Below are positions 26,983 to 33,648 of a stretch of 33,648 bases of DNA, one piece after another (position 1 is the stretch's first letter; every line of letters begins with the position of its first letter). The notes beneath the pieces were generated by a model. That model saw only the letters and a program-made list of their open reading frames with translations, did not search any database and had not been told where the DNA came from. Location of the stretch: positions 1-33,648 of the forward strand of contig OMSA01000003.1 of assembly GCA_900313645.1 (NCBI GenBank). Reading direction: 5' to 3'. The DNA is from an uncultured Methanobrevibacter sp. (GTDB taxonomy: Archaea; Methanobacteriota; Methanobacteria; Methanobacteriales; Methanobacteriaceae). The position numbers and the translations under genes are program-made.

Positions 26983-27735
26983 CTAATCGCCCATGTCTAA
27001 TTTTTCTACGATAGATTCCTGAAGTGCAATGAATTCAGGAGAGTCTCTTTTTCTTATTCTTTCAATATTCACTTCAATGATTTCTGCAATTCTTCCAGGA
27101 TTTTTATCCAAAATTACAATTTTGTCTGCAAGAAAAACAGCTTCATCAACATCGTGAGTTACAAAAACGATTGTATTTTCAAATCTTTTCCAAACCCCAA
27201 TCAGCTGTTCTTGAAGCTTATGCCTATTTTGCATATCCAATGCAGAAAACGGCTCATCCATAAGCAATATTGGTGAATGATTAAGTAAAGATCTGATAAT
27301 TGCAACCCTCTGTTTCATACCACCAGAAAGTTCATGAGGATAGCTATCCTTAAAGTCGATTAAACCGACACTTGTCAAGTATCTCTCAGCGGCGGCAATA
27401 TTTTCTTCTTTAGGAACATTCTTTGTCATCTCCAAACCGAAGGTTACATTCTGCAAAACAGTTAACCATGGGAAAAGTGAATATTGCTGGAAAATTACTG
27501 CCCTGTCACCGGACGGTTTTACAACTTTTTCTCCATTTGCGATGATTTCACCAGAAGTTGGCTGGTCAAGACCTGCAATAAGTCTTAAAAGTGTAGTTTT
27601 ACCGCATCCGGACGGTCCTAAAAGACATATTAATTCTCCATCATTAATAGTTAAGTTAATATCTTCTAAGACAGATAATTTATCGGTTTTTTTACTTTCA
27701 AATGATTTGTTAATATTTTTTATTTCAATTGACAC
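26983..27735 (-). CDS. ABC transporter ATP-binding protein, NitT/TauT (SsuB-like) type
   Basis: A 250-aa ATPase. Walker A is GPSGCGKTT (40-48), the Q-loop region reads AVIFQQYSLFPWLTVLQNV, the signature is LSGGMKQRVAI, Walker B is ILLMDEPFSALD, and the switch histidine is FVTHDVDEAVFLAD. This is the nitrate/taurine/aliphatic-sulfonate branch, which also includes pyrimidine-precursor (ThiZ-like) importers. The start is GTG, with AGGTG about 5 nt upstream overlapping the permease stop, so the two genes are coupled. It is convergent with and abuts thiD. Substrate not determinable; sulfonate, nitrate-like anions, molybdate or HMP are all possible. Confidence 0.92.
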   Translation of the reverse strand: MSIEIKNINKSFESKKTDKLSVLEDINLTINDGELICLLGPSGCGKTTLLRLIAGLDQPTSGEIIANGEKVVKPSGDRAVIFQQYSLFPWLTVLQNVTFGLEMTKNVPKEENIAAAERYLTSVGLIDFKDSYPHELSGGMKQRVAIIRSLLNHSPILLMDEPFSALDMQNRHKLQEQLIGVWKRFENTIVFVTHDVDEAVFLADKIVILDKNPGRIAEIIEVNIERIRKRDSPEFIALQESIVEKLDMGD

Positions 27736-27743
27736 GATAACAC

Positions 27744-28493
27744 CTACCAGAATATTCTGTCTTGAGCTTTGGTAAAGACATAATCAAATGCAATACCAAT
27801 TATACCAATATCCAACATACCTACTACTGTTGTACCTGGATCAAATAAACTGGTTGCAGTTAAAATCATATAACCTAAACCGCTACTTGAACCTACCATT
27901 TCCGCGGAAATTGTACACATCAAAGCAATACCGATTCCAACTTTTAAACCTGAAACAATATACGGAACGGCTGACGGTAAAATTACCCTTTTTAAAACGT
28001 TCCAGTCACTTGCCCCTAAGGTTTGAGCTGATTCGATTAAAACTTTATCTGTTCTTTTAACTCCATCAATTGTATAAACCAAAATTGGGAAAACACAACC
28101 CATAAAAATGATAAATACTGCAGGAACCATACCTATTCCAAACCATAAGATTGAAAATGGAATCCATGCAACCGGAGGAATCGGTCTTAAAACACTGATG
28201 ACCAATGAAGCAATATCCTCTAAAGTTTTATACCATCCAAGTAAAATTCCTAAAGGAATTGCAACAATAGACGCTAAAATCAAACCTCCAAATACTTTAT
28301 ATAAAGTATCCAAAGTGTTTGTAAGAAGTTTTCCATTCATTATTAACTCCCAAGCGGATTGGCAAACGGTAATTGGGCCTGGAAGAATGTATGGATTAAC
28401 AATACCTAATCCTTCAGTAATCAGATACCAAAAAATGATTAAACAGATTGGTAAAATCAATGGAATAAATTTATTTCTATAATTATCAAACAT
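27744..28493 (-). CDS. ABC transporter permease, NitT/TauT (SsuC-like) type
   Basis: A 249-aa protein with about six membrane segments. It has the EAA-loop pattern LIESAQTLGASDWNVLKRVILPSAVPYI that couples to the ATPase, and the family landmarks RPIPPVAWIPFSILWFG and ISAEMVGSSSGLGYMI. The ATG at 28493 has GTGAT 3 nt upstream; the GTG at 28523 sits in a TATA-like stretch and is less likely. No periplasmic binding protein gene is adjacent, so the solute receptor must be encoded elsewhere. Confidence 0.9.
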   Translation of the reverse strand: MFDNYRNKFIPLILPICLIIFWYLITEGLGIVNPYILPGPITVCQSAWELIMNGKLLTNTLDTLYKVFGGLILASIVAIPLGILLGWYKTLEDIASLVISVLRPIPPVAWIPFSILWFGIGMVPAVFIIFMGCVFPILVYTIDGVKRTDKVLIESAQTLGASDWNVLKRVILPSAVPYIVSGLKVGIGIALMCTISAEMVGSSSGLGYMILTATSLFDPGTTVVGMLDIGIIGIAFDYVFTKAQDRIFW

Positions 28494-28552
28494 TAAATCA
28501 CTAGTTAAAAAATTTTTATACACTATAACTTATTGTTTTAATCATATAAAAA

Positions 28553-28606
28553 CTTTAAAAAAAATCAAATATAAATAAAAAAAATTATGAAGCGTCAGCC
28601 ACTTCA
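28553..28606 (-). terminator. T-rich terminator after the P-type ATPase gene
   Basis: Right after the stop the minus strand reads ATT-T7-ATTTATATTTGAT8. A weak 5-bp stem (TGAAG 28588-28592 with CTTCA 28602-28606) straddles the end of the gene. Confidence 0.4.
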
Positions 28607-30732
28607 ATGGCTTCTGCTTCAATACCTTTCGCAAAATCATTTTCTGTTAAAACGGACTTTGTACTCATTACTCCAAACAACATTGTCGATAGATTATGTA
28701 TCAATGAAGATGTTGATGGTGGAATAATGCCCATCACTCCTAAAACTAAAAGAGAACCATTTACTGCCACGATATTGTGGTAGTTGCTGTTGATCTTATC
28801 CAGCATTCCGGAACTTAGTTTTCTCAAAGTTACCAAATCATATAAGTCATCAGACAGCAATGATATATCCGCCACTTCACGGGCAATGTCAGATGAATGT
28901 TTCATTGAAACTGAAACATCAGCAGTTGCAAGAGCTGGTGAATCATTAATTCCATCTCCAACCATAATTACGGTTTTGCCTTCAGCCTTTAGTTCTTCTA
29001 CAATTCTTGATTTGTCTTCAGGAAGAACTTGTGACCGGTATTCAGTAATGCCCAATGCCTTGGCTCCTGCCTTTGCACCGCTTTCGCTGTCTCCGGTAAG
29101 CATTATAACATTTTCTATGCCCAAACTTTTCAGCTCTTCAATGACAAATTTTGCCTCTTCACGTACGGGATCATCAATGCATATCAGCCCTTCCAGTTTT
29201 CCGTCAATGGCCAAGTAAACTACTGAATGTTCCTTAACTTCTTTTGCAATTTTTTTCTCCTGAGTTTTGGTGACCTTAATTTTTTCATCATCAAACAGGA
29301 AGTGTCTGGAACCGATTACTGCACGTTTTCCATCATATTCTGTGGCAATACCGTGAGCAACAATATATTCAACCTCACTGTGGTCCTCTTCATGTATAAG
29401 ACCTTCCTCTTCAGCCTGCTTTACAATGGCTTTTGCAATGCTGTGTGCAAAATGTTCCTCTATACATGCTGCCATCCTTAGGATTTCATCACGTTTGTAT
29501 CTTTTTGACATTGGAATAACATCTACAACTTTTGGAGTTGCATTTGTCAATGTTCCTGTTTTGTCAAATACTATTGTATCGGCATTTGCATAAGCTTCAA
29601 GGAATTTTCCTCCTTTAACCATCATTCTATTATCAGATGCTTCTCGCATTGCAGAAATTATTGACAGTGGAGTAGTTAACTTAATTGCACATGAGAAGTC
29701 AACCATCAGCACGGATAATGCTTTTGATGCATTTCCGGTAATCAAATATGTCAATGCTGTTGCAAGGAAACTGTATGGAACAATTGAATCGGCCAGCTTT
29801 TCAGCTTTGCTTTGGGTTGTTGCCTTTAAATCTTCCGAATTTTCAATTAAATCAATGATTTTGTTTAATCTTGTTTCCTTGTTCATTGAATAGACTTCAA
29901 CAACAATGTTTCCCTCTTCCATTACGGTTCCGGCATGTACCGTCTTGCCGTTTGTCTTGTGCACAGCCAAAGGTTCCCCAGTCATGGAAGATTCATTGAC
30001 CATGCCGTCTCCATCAATTACTTTTCCATCCACAGGTATTACATCGCCCATATGGACCTTGATTTTATCTCCTTTAACAATATCCATTGCAGGAACTTGT
30101 TTTTCTTCACCATCATCTCCAACTAACCATACGGTATCAATGTTTAATGCCAAACTGTCTTTTAGAGTGCTTTTGGCTTTTTGTACAGTATAGTCTTCAA
30201 GAGCATCTGATATTGACAATAAAAACATCATGGAACTCGCTGGCCTGAACTGTCTTTGCAGTAAAGCACCGATTACTGCCGCACCATCTAGTAAAGCCAC
30301 ATCAATACGAAAATCAGTTAAACTGTCAAATCCTCCCCATACATACCTTACTGCACGATAAAGAGTCAATGCATTTTTTATAGGTAAAGGTAAAAACCAT
30401 CTTCCAAGCAGCCTGCGACCTATCATCTTTGATAATTTTAGATAAAAATCATCAGTTATCTCCTTTGAAACTTGAGTCTGTGTTGGTTCTGCTTCAAAAA
30501 GGTCATCCATTGTTATTCCATTTAGAATACGGAATATTTTCTGTTTGCTTTCGGTTTCACCGTCATGGTATATAAGTATGCTCCCGTTTCTATGTGATGT
30601 GAAAACTTCCTGGATAAAATCATGTTTTAAAAGTAATGAGGCAAGACCATAACCTTCCTCTTTTGTGAAAGCCCATTGGCCGGAACGGACTCTGAGACGA
30701 GCTCCGTTATCATACATTACTTGATATTTCAT
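28585..30732 (-). CDS. P1B-like cation-transporting P-type ATPase with atypical metal motifs
   Basis: A 715-aa enzyme (numbers below count from a GTG three codons upstream). It has TGEP (254-257), phosphorylation motif DKTGTLT (393-399), MLTGDSESGAK, and MVGDGINDSPAL. The N-terminal 80 residues look like a degenerate HMA fold without the CxxC pair. At the membrane metal site where P1B pumps have CPC or SPC, this one has FSCAIKLTTP (S350-C351-A352, no proline). The usual HP dipeptide after the phosphorylation domain is HS (H433-S434). It belongs to a divergent branch seen in anaerobes; the substrate is unclear (Mn, Fe, Zn or other metals are possible). The ATG at 30732 has GTGAT 4 nt upstream and is preferred over the GTG at 30741. 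It is expressed with the 88-aa gene. Confidence 0.88.
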   Translation of the reverse strand: MKYQVMYDNGARLRVRSGQWAFTKEEGYGLASLLLKHDFIQEVFTSHRNGSILIYHDGETESKQKIFRILNGITMDDLFEAEPTQTQVSKEITDDFYLKLSKMIGRRLLGRWFLPLPIKNALTLYRAVRYVWGGFDSLTDFRIDVALLDGAAVIGALLQRQFRPASSMMFLLSISDALEDYTVQKAKSTLKDSLALNIDTVWLVGDDGEEKQVPAMDIVKGDKIKVHMGDVIPVDGKVIDGDGMVNESSMTGEPLAVHKTNGKTVHAGTVMEEGNIVVEVYSMNKETRLNKIIDLIENSEDLKATTQSKAEKLADSIVPYSFLATALTYLITGNASKALSVLMVDFSCAIKLTTPLSIISAMREASDNRMMVKGGKFLEAYANADTIVFDKTGTLTNATPKVVDVIPMSKRYKRDEILRMAACIEEHFAHSIAKAIVKQAEEEGLIHEEDHSEVEYIVAHGIATEYDGKRAVIGSRHFLFDDEKIKVTKTQEKKIAKEVKEHSVVYLAIDGKLEGLICIDDPVREEAKFVIEELKSLGIENVIMLTGDSESGAKAGAKALGITEYRSQVLPEDKSRIVEELKAEGKTVIMVGDGINDSPALATADVSVSMKHSSDIAREVADISLLSDDLYDLVTLRKLSSGMLDKINSNYHNIVAVNGSLLVLGVMGIIPPSTSSLIHNLSTMLFGVMSTKSVLTENDFAKGIEAEAIEVADAS

Positions 30733-30753
30733 TTTAATCACTGAAAACTAAAT

Positions 30754-31020
30754 TCATTCTTTTGATTCAACATATATTTCTTTTTTAGTTTCAGCGTTAG
30801 CATCGACAACAATGTCTTCTGCATTTTCTCTCATATCCTGGAAACATTCTTCAGCATCCCTTTTTGCTGACATTACTGCAGCCATACCTTTGGTGGTGGT
30901 TTCTTTGAATGCTTTAGATTTTACAACTTTAGCTCCAATTAGAGCTGTTGCAATTCCTGCTGCAAAAATCAATGCATGTTTATGTTCTACACATGTGTTA
31001 ATAATATCTTCATGTCTCAT
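30754..31020 (-). CDS. Small single-TM protein paired with the P-type ATPase (DUF6110-like)
   Basis: An 88-aa protein. A His-containing N-terminus is followed by one membrane segment (15-34, ALIFAAGIATALIGAKVV), a Lys-rich stretch, then a long charged helix (MSAKRDAEECFQDMRENAEDIV...). From memory it resembles small proteins (DUF6110) that sit next to this class of P-type ATPase in anaerobes; a subunit or regulator role is inferred from position. AAGGATGGT precedes the ATG. It is first in the operon, 21 bp before the ATPase start. Confidence 0.75.
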   Translation of the reverse strand: MRHEDIINTCVEHKHALIFAAGIATALIGAKVVKSKAFKETTTKGMAAVMSAKRDAEECFQDMRENAEDIVVDANAETKKEIYVESKE

Positions 31021-31096
31021 TTAAATACCATCCTTTTTAATTATTTAAATAACCTTGAAGTTTACAACTCCAATACATTATATTTTGTTTTACGAC

Positions 31097-31122
31097 ATAT
31101 AAATATTTAGGCATTCCTAAAT
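31097..31122 (-). promoter_or_regulatory. Promoter with an 18-bp dyad operator for the P-type ATPase operon
   Basis: ATTTAGG-CATT-CCTAAAT (31105-31122) is a perfect 7-bp-arm dyad. Its inner end overlaps a minus-strand TATTTATAT TATA-like box (31097-31105). A protein bound there would block the start of transcription of the ATPase operon. The TTAGG...CCTAA arms recall binding sites of DtxR/IdeR/MntR-type metal repressors, which fits a metal pump; this is inference. Confidence 0.55.
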
Positions 31123-31190
31123 TAGACAAAGTAAATTTTAAATTTTACATATTAACTAAATATAGAATGTTAAAAAAAGCAGGTTAAAAA

Positions 31191-32120
31191 ATGAATGCTC
31201 ATAAGAAATTCTTCTCAAAAATAGGTGCTGATTACTTCATACTCGGCATAATGACAATAGTATTTCAAGCAATCATAATAAATATTATCAATGTGATTAA
31301 TCCGATTTATCTAAATGATTTTAACATATTAACAGCATTATCAGCACTTTGCAATTACATACTGCCCTTTCCGATTTTTTATCTGCTGATGAAGAGATTG
31401 CCATCCCAGACAATAGAAAAACACAGCATTGACTTTAAAACATTGCTTAAATACATCGCAATAACAATTACATTAATGCAGATTGGAAACATAATCAGTG
31501 TGGTGATAACTGCAATTTTAAGCGGCGCCATTCAAAGCGAGATTACAAATCCGGTTCATCAGCTAATCAACAATAACAATATACTGATTAATCTGCTTGT
31601 AATCAGTATCATAGCACCGATATTTGAAGAAATCTTTTTTAGAAAATTTTTAATTGACAGAACAATCAAATACGGGGCAAGAGTTTCAATAATATTGTCC
31701 GCAGCATTATTCGGATTTTTCCATGGAAACATCAATCAGTTCTTTTATACATTTCTGATGGGCGGATTTTTTGCATATGTCTACATAAAAACAGGAAAAA
31801 TAACATACCCAATAATCCTGCATTCCATAATAAATATGATAGGATCCGTATTGAGCCTATTTATTCAAAGCTCAATATCCAACCTTAAAACTGCAATCAA
31901 CCCTATGGATTTAGGTCTGCTTATTATTTATTTTTTAATCATATTTTTATCTTTGCTGATTGGAGTGTGGAGCTTGTTTAATTACAAACAAGCTAAATTT
32001 AATGGTGAAAAAACAGAAATAAATTTAAAATACCCTCTTAATACGGTATTTGTAAATTATGGGATGATTATATTTATCGGATTTTTTATCATTCTGATGG
32101 TAAAACAGGCGTTTTTTTAA
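31191..32120 (+). CDS. CPBP family intramembrane glutamic endopeptidase (CAAX protease-like)
   Basis: A 309-aa protein with about eight membrane segments. The family motifs are present: EEIFFR (E146, E147, R151), ALFGFFHGN (H178) and ILHSIINMIG (H211, N215). CPBP (Abi) proteases cleave within or next to the membrane; in prokaryotes they take part in peptide processing, self-immunity and protein maturation, and the substrate here is unknown. CAGG lies about 7 nt before the ATG. It is divergent from the P-type ATPase operon across 170 bp and convergent with the CMD-family gene. Confidence 0.9.
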   Translation: MNAHKKFFSKIGADYFILGIMTIVFQAIIINIINVINPIYLNDFNILTALSALCNYILPFPIFYLLMKRLPSQTIEKHSIDFKTLLKYIAITITLMQIGNIISVVITAILSGAIQSEITNPVHQLINNNNILINLLVISIIAPIFEEIFFRKFLIDRTIKYGARVSIILSAALFGFFHGNINQFFYTFLMGGFFAYVYIKTGKITYPIILHSIINMIGSVLSLFIQSSISNLKTAINPMDLGLLIIYFLIIFLSLLIGVWSLFNYKQAKFNGEKTEINLKYPLNTVFVNYGMIIFIGFFIILMVKQAFF

Positions 32121-32135
32121 GAAAAAATGTAAGAT

Positions 32136-32175
32136 TAAAAAAATAAAAAAAGATAGAAAAGTTAAGCTTTATCTT
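32136..32175 (-). terminator. Stop-straddling hairpin and T-tract after the CMD-family gene
   Basis: AAGATA (32150-32155) pairs with TATCTT (32170-32175) across the stop codon. The minus strand continues with T7AT7. The tract may also act for the convergent CPBP gene on the other strand. Confidence 0.4.
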
Positions 32176-32512
32176 CTTTTCCTTCTTCAATAGCTTCAAC
32201 GACACTATTTAAAATTTGAAGTGACTTTGAAAATGCAGGCATACCTGAAGTCAATAAGACTACTCTTAAAACATCCACAATTTCATCCTTTGTTATGCCC
32301 AATACTTCAATTGCACTTCTGATTTGTTTTTTGGTAGCTCTTGCATCTGCACGTGATGCTGCAATTCCAATGGCAATCAATTTTTGAGTTTTATAATCCA
32401 AGACTTTTCCATTCCATACAGCACTGTTCAAATCAGATACCACTTCATATAAATCTGTGTATTCTCCTTCAAGCTCCCTAATTCCTTTTCCGTAATATAC
32501 ATCTCCTTTCAT
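32162..32512 (-). CDS. Carboxymuconolactone decarboxylase (CMD) family protein lacking redox cysteines
   Basis: A 116-aa all-helical protein with the CMD/AhpD pattern: TQKLIAIGIAASR, then the helix ending IEVLGITKDEIVDVLRVVLLTSGMPAF. AhpD-type members carry a CxxC...H relay; here the aligned positions appear to be D56, A59 and Q63, so thiol peroxidase-type chemistry is unlikely. The function is unknown. The ATG at 32512 has GAGG 6 nt upstream and is preferred over the TTG at 32524. It stands alone between the CPBP gene and a 350-bp non-coding stretch. Confidence 0.82.
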   Translation of the reverse strand: MKGDVYYGKGIRELEGEYTDLYEVVSDLNSAVWNGKVLDYKTQKLIAIGIAASRADARATKKQIRSAIEVLGITKDEIVDVLRVVLLTSGMPAFSKSLQILNSVVEAIEEGKEDKA

Positions 32513-32524
32513 ATAATACCTCAA

Positions 32525-32876
32525 TTATGTTAATTAATAATATTTTACTTTTTTAAATTATATATAATTAATAGCTACTTTTTCTTTTCATGAATATTAA
32601 TTCAAAGTGGTAGAACTTTTCGTGAGTTTCAATGAAACTATGTTCCTAACCTCTTTTACAACATCCCCATCTTTAACATCACCAATCAACAAAGGAGAAT
32701 CAGGATTATGCAATTTTTGATTCCTTTTGACCCACTTCATGTTGCTGTTGGCATAACACACTTCAAAAATATCTACTACTTTTAGTGAAATTTATTCTAT
32801 ACTATTAAATCAAAACTCAATAGTTTCTGCCAACACCCAAAGCATTTAAAAAAAAAGGCAAATGAGAGATGAACTC
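32525..32876. other. Non-coding stretch with a possible gene remnant (352 bp)
   Basis: No intact gene is recognised. The left part is AT-rich and may hold the promoter of the CMD-family gene. The middle (32597-32797) is less AT-rich and open on the minus strand, listed separately. A small imperfect palindrome GTTTCAATGAAAC lies at 32626-32638. The right end holds the MFS terminator. Confidence 0.5.
32597..32740 (-). pseudogene. Possible small ORF or gene remnant (47 aa)
   Basis: The frame is open from about 32797 to a stop at 32597. From the ATG at 32740 it gives 47 aa beginning MKWVKRNQKLHNPDSPLLIG and continuing DVKDGDVVKEVRNIV. No ribosome-binding site precedes the ATG, and the frame reads like coding sequence upstream of it (KVVDIFEVCYANSN). 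This suggests the tail of a decayed gene rather than a working small protein. No family is recognised. Confidence 0.3.
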
Positions 32877-32881
32877 TCATT
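32848..32881 (-). terminator. Stop-straddling hairpin and T-tract after the MFS gene
   Basis: AATGAGAG (32861-32868) pairs perfectly with CTCTCATT (32874-32881), 5-nt loop, covering the stop codon at 32877-32879. On the minus strand TGCC and T9 follow. The overall shape is like a bacterial intrinsic terminator. Confidence 0.65.
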
Positions 32882-33648
32882 GTTTTTTAATATTTTTATT
32901 TTTTATCCGGAGCGTTATAATTAACATAGTTGCTAACACGATGGCTAATCCATACATTACGGAGGCCATTGCATTCTGAATAATTATATCTGCAGTATTC
33001 ACAACAATACTATCTTGTCCCTCTATAGTGTCTAATTTTTGGAAGTAATCATAGACCTCCTGATGGAATTGTTCATCTCCTGAATAATCAGGCGCATAGG
33101 TATCGACTGCAGTACTAATACCACCCATAACTCCAAGAATTAGAATTATTCCAATGATTGCTGTACCCAATGATGAACCTAATGTCTCACCAGTTGTAAT
33201 AATACCAGATGCATTATTTTGGCCTTCATCAGGAACATCGAATAATGCAACATCCGATGCTAAAGCCATCATAAAACCAATACCTGTCCCAAGTAAAAAC
33301 TGCCCCGGAATTAGATCCCACATGTTTACATTTAATTTAAATTGATAACTTAAAATCAGACATCCTACAATAGATATTATACATCCTATTGCCATGAGTG
33401 TCTTGTGATTCAGTTTTCCCATTAGTTTTGGAGCGGTCAATGAAAAAATAAACAAAGCCATAACAAACGGAAGTGAAGCCAAACCAGTATCAAATGGATT
33501 TAACTGCAATACAGTTTGGAAAAACAGAACCATTACAAAAAATGTTCCTGATATTACAATATTATATAATAACTTAATAGATGTACCTATACGCAAATTT
33601 TTGTCTCTAAATAATTCAACATCAAGCAATGGCACCTTGCCTGACCTT
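32877..33648 (-). CDS. MFS transporter, DHA2 (14-TM drug exporter) type, C-terminal part (partial)
   Basis: At least 257 residues; the frame stays open to the window edge (RSGKVPLLDVELFRDKNLRIG). The segment VPLLDVELFRDKN is the central loop typical of DHA2/EmrB-QacA exporters, and the seven following membrane segments are the C-terminal half. Landmarks are PFDTGLASLPFVMAL, GKLNHKTLMAIGC, and PGQFLLGTGIGFMMALASDVALFDVPDEGQNNASGII with NA-GI-TT, the family motif near TM11. An extracellular loop of about 45 residues precedes the last TM. Such proteins export drugs or amphiphiles using ion gradients; the substrate is unknown. Confidence 0.9.
   Translation of the reverse strand, partial: RSGKVPLLDVELFRDKNLRIGTSIKLLYNIVISGTFFVMVLFFQTVLQLNPFDTGLASLPFVMALFIFSLTAPKLMGKLNHKTLMAIGCIISIVGCLILSYQFKLNVNMWDLIPGQFLLGTGIGFMMALASDVALFDVPDEGQNNASGIITTGETLGSSLGTAIIGIILILGVMGGISTAVDTYAPDYSGDEQFHQEVYDYFQKLDTIEGQDSIVVNTADIIIQNAMASVMYGLAIVLATMLIITLRIKNKNIKKQ

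Noticed and set aside
28784-29218. 144-codon plus-strand frame, Ser/Ile-rich
   Set aside because: Antisense to conserved P-type ATPase motifs; no ribosome-binding site and a low-complexity product.
32626-32638. GTTTCAATGAAAC palindrome resembling a CRISPR repeat end
   Set aside because: Single copy with no repeat-spacer periodicity and no cas genes.

Overview
The window looks like chromosomal DNA of an AT-rich, host-associated methanogen of the order Methanobacteriales, most likely Methanobrevibacter. The evidence is mixed but consistent. Archaeal-type genes are present (membrane LonB protease, archaeal ProRS, short archaeal Prs, an archaeal Ski2-like helicase). There is an F420-biosynthesis gene (cofC). 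Cell-envelope genes fit a pseudomurein wall: a large Ig/beta-helix adhesin-like protein, a C39-like cysteine peptidase with Ig repeats, and a MurT-like Mur ligase. Starts are preceded by GGTGAT-type Shine-Dalgarno sites or by TATA boxes about 25 nt upstream. No rRNA, tRNA, CRISPR array, transposase or phage gene was recognised.

Layout. 1-3294 (-) is the N-terminal part of a giant secreted adhesin-like protein that runs off the left edge. 3537-8228 (-) is a tight three-gene operon: a Ski2-like helicase, a HerA-like (DUF853-type) ATPase and a winged-helix protein. 8287-9156 (-) is a DUF368 membrane protein, a family linked to polyprenyl-phosphate recycling. 9241-16152 (-) holds uvrA and uvrB, bacterial-type excision repair, separated by a frameshifted C39 peptidase/Ig-repeat surface gene. 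uvrB is the last gene of an apparent prs - small protein - uvrB operon. 17456-18901 holds small genes (secreted protein, zinc-ribbon membrane protein, GNAT acetyltransferase). 18983-20354 (+) is an ADP-ribosylglycohydrolase overlapping an unknown gene. 20344-23820 (-) is the MurT-like ligase and lonB. 24161-26982 (+) is proS-cofC-thiD. 26983-28493 (-) is a two-gene NitT/TauT-type ABC transporter without a binding protein. 28585-31020 (-) is an unusual P1B-like P-type ATPase with a small membrane partner, behind a dyad that resembles a metal-repressor operator. 31191-33648 holds a CPBP protease, a cysteine-less CMD-family protein, a possible gene remnant and the C-terminal half of a 14-TM MFS exporter running off the right edge.

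Themes. Envelope construction and surface display recur (adhesin, C39 peptidase, Mur ligase, DUF368, CPBP protease). DNA repair and nucleotide supply sit together (uvrA, uvrB, prs). Several transcription units end in a hairpin that straddles the stop codon and is followed by a T-tract, a repeated local architecture. Several starts without a ribosome-binding site have a TATA box where a leaderless transcript would need it. Function calls rest on motif reading and memory of families; no database search was run.
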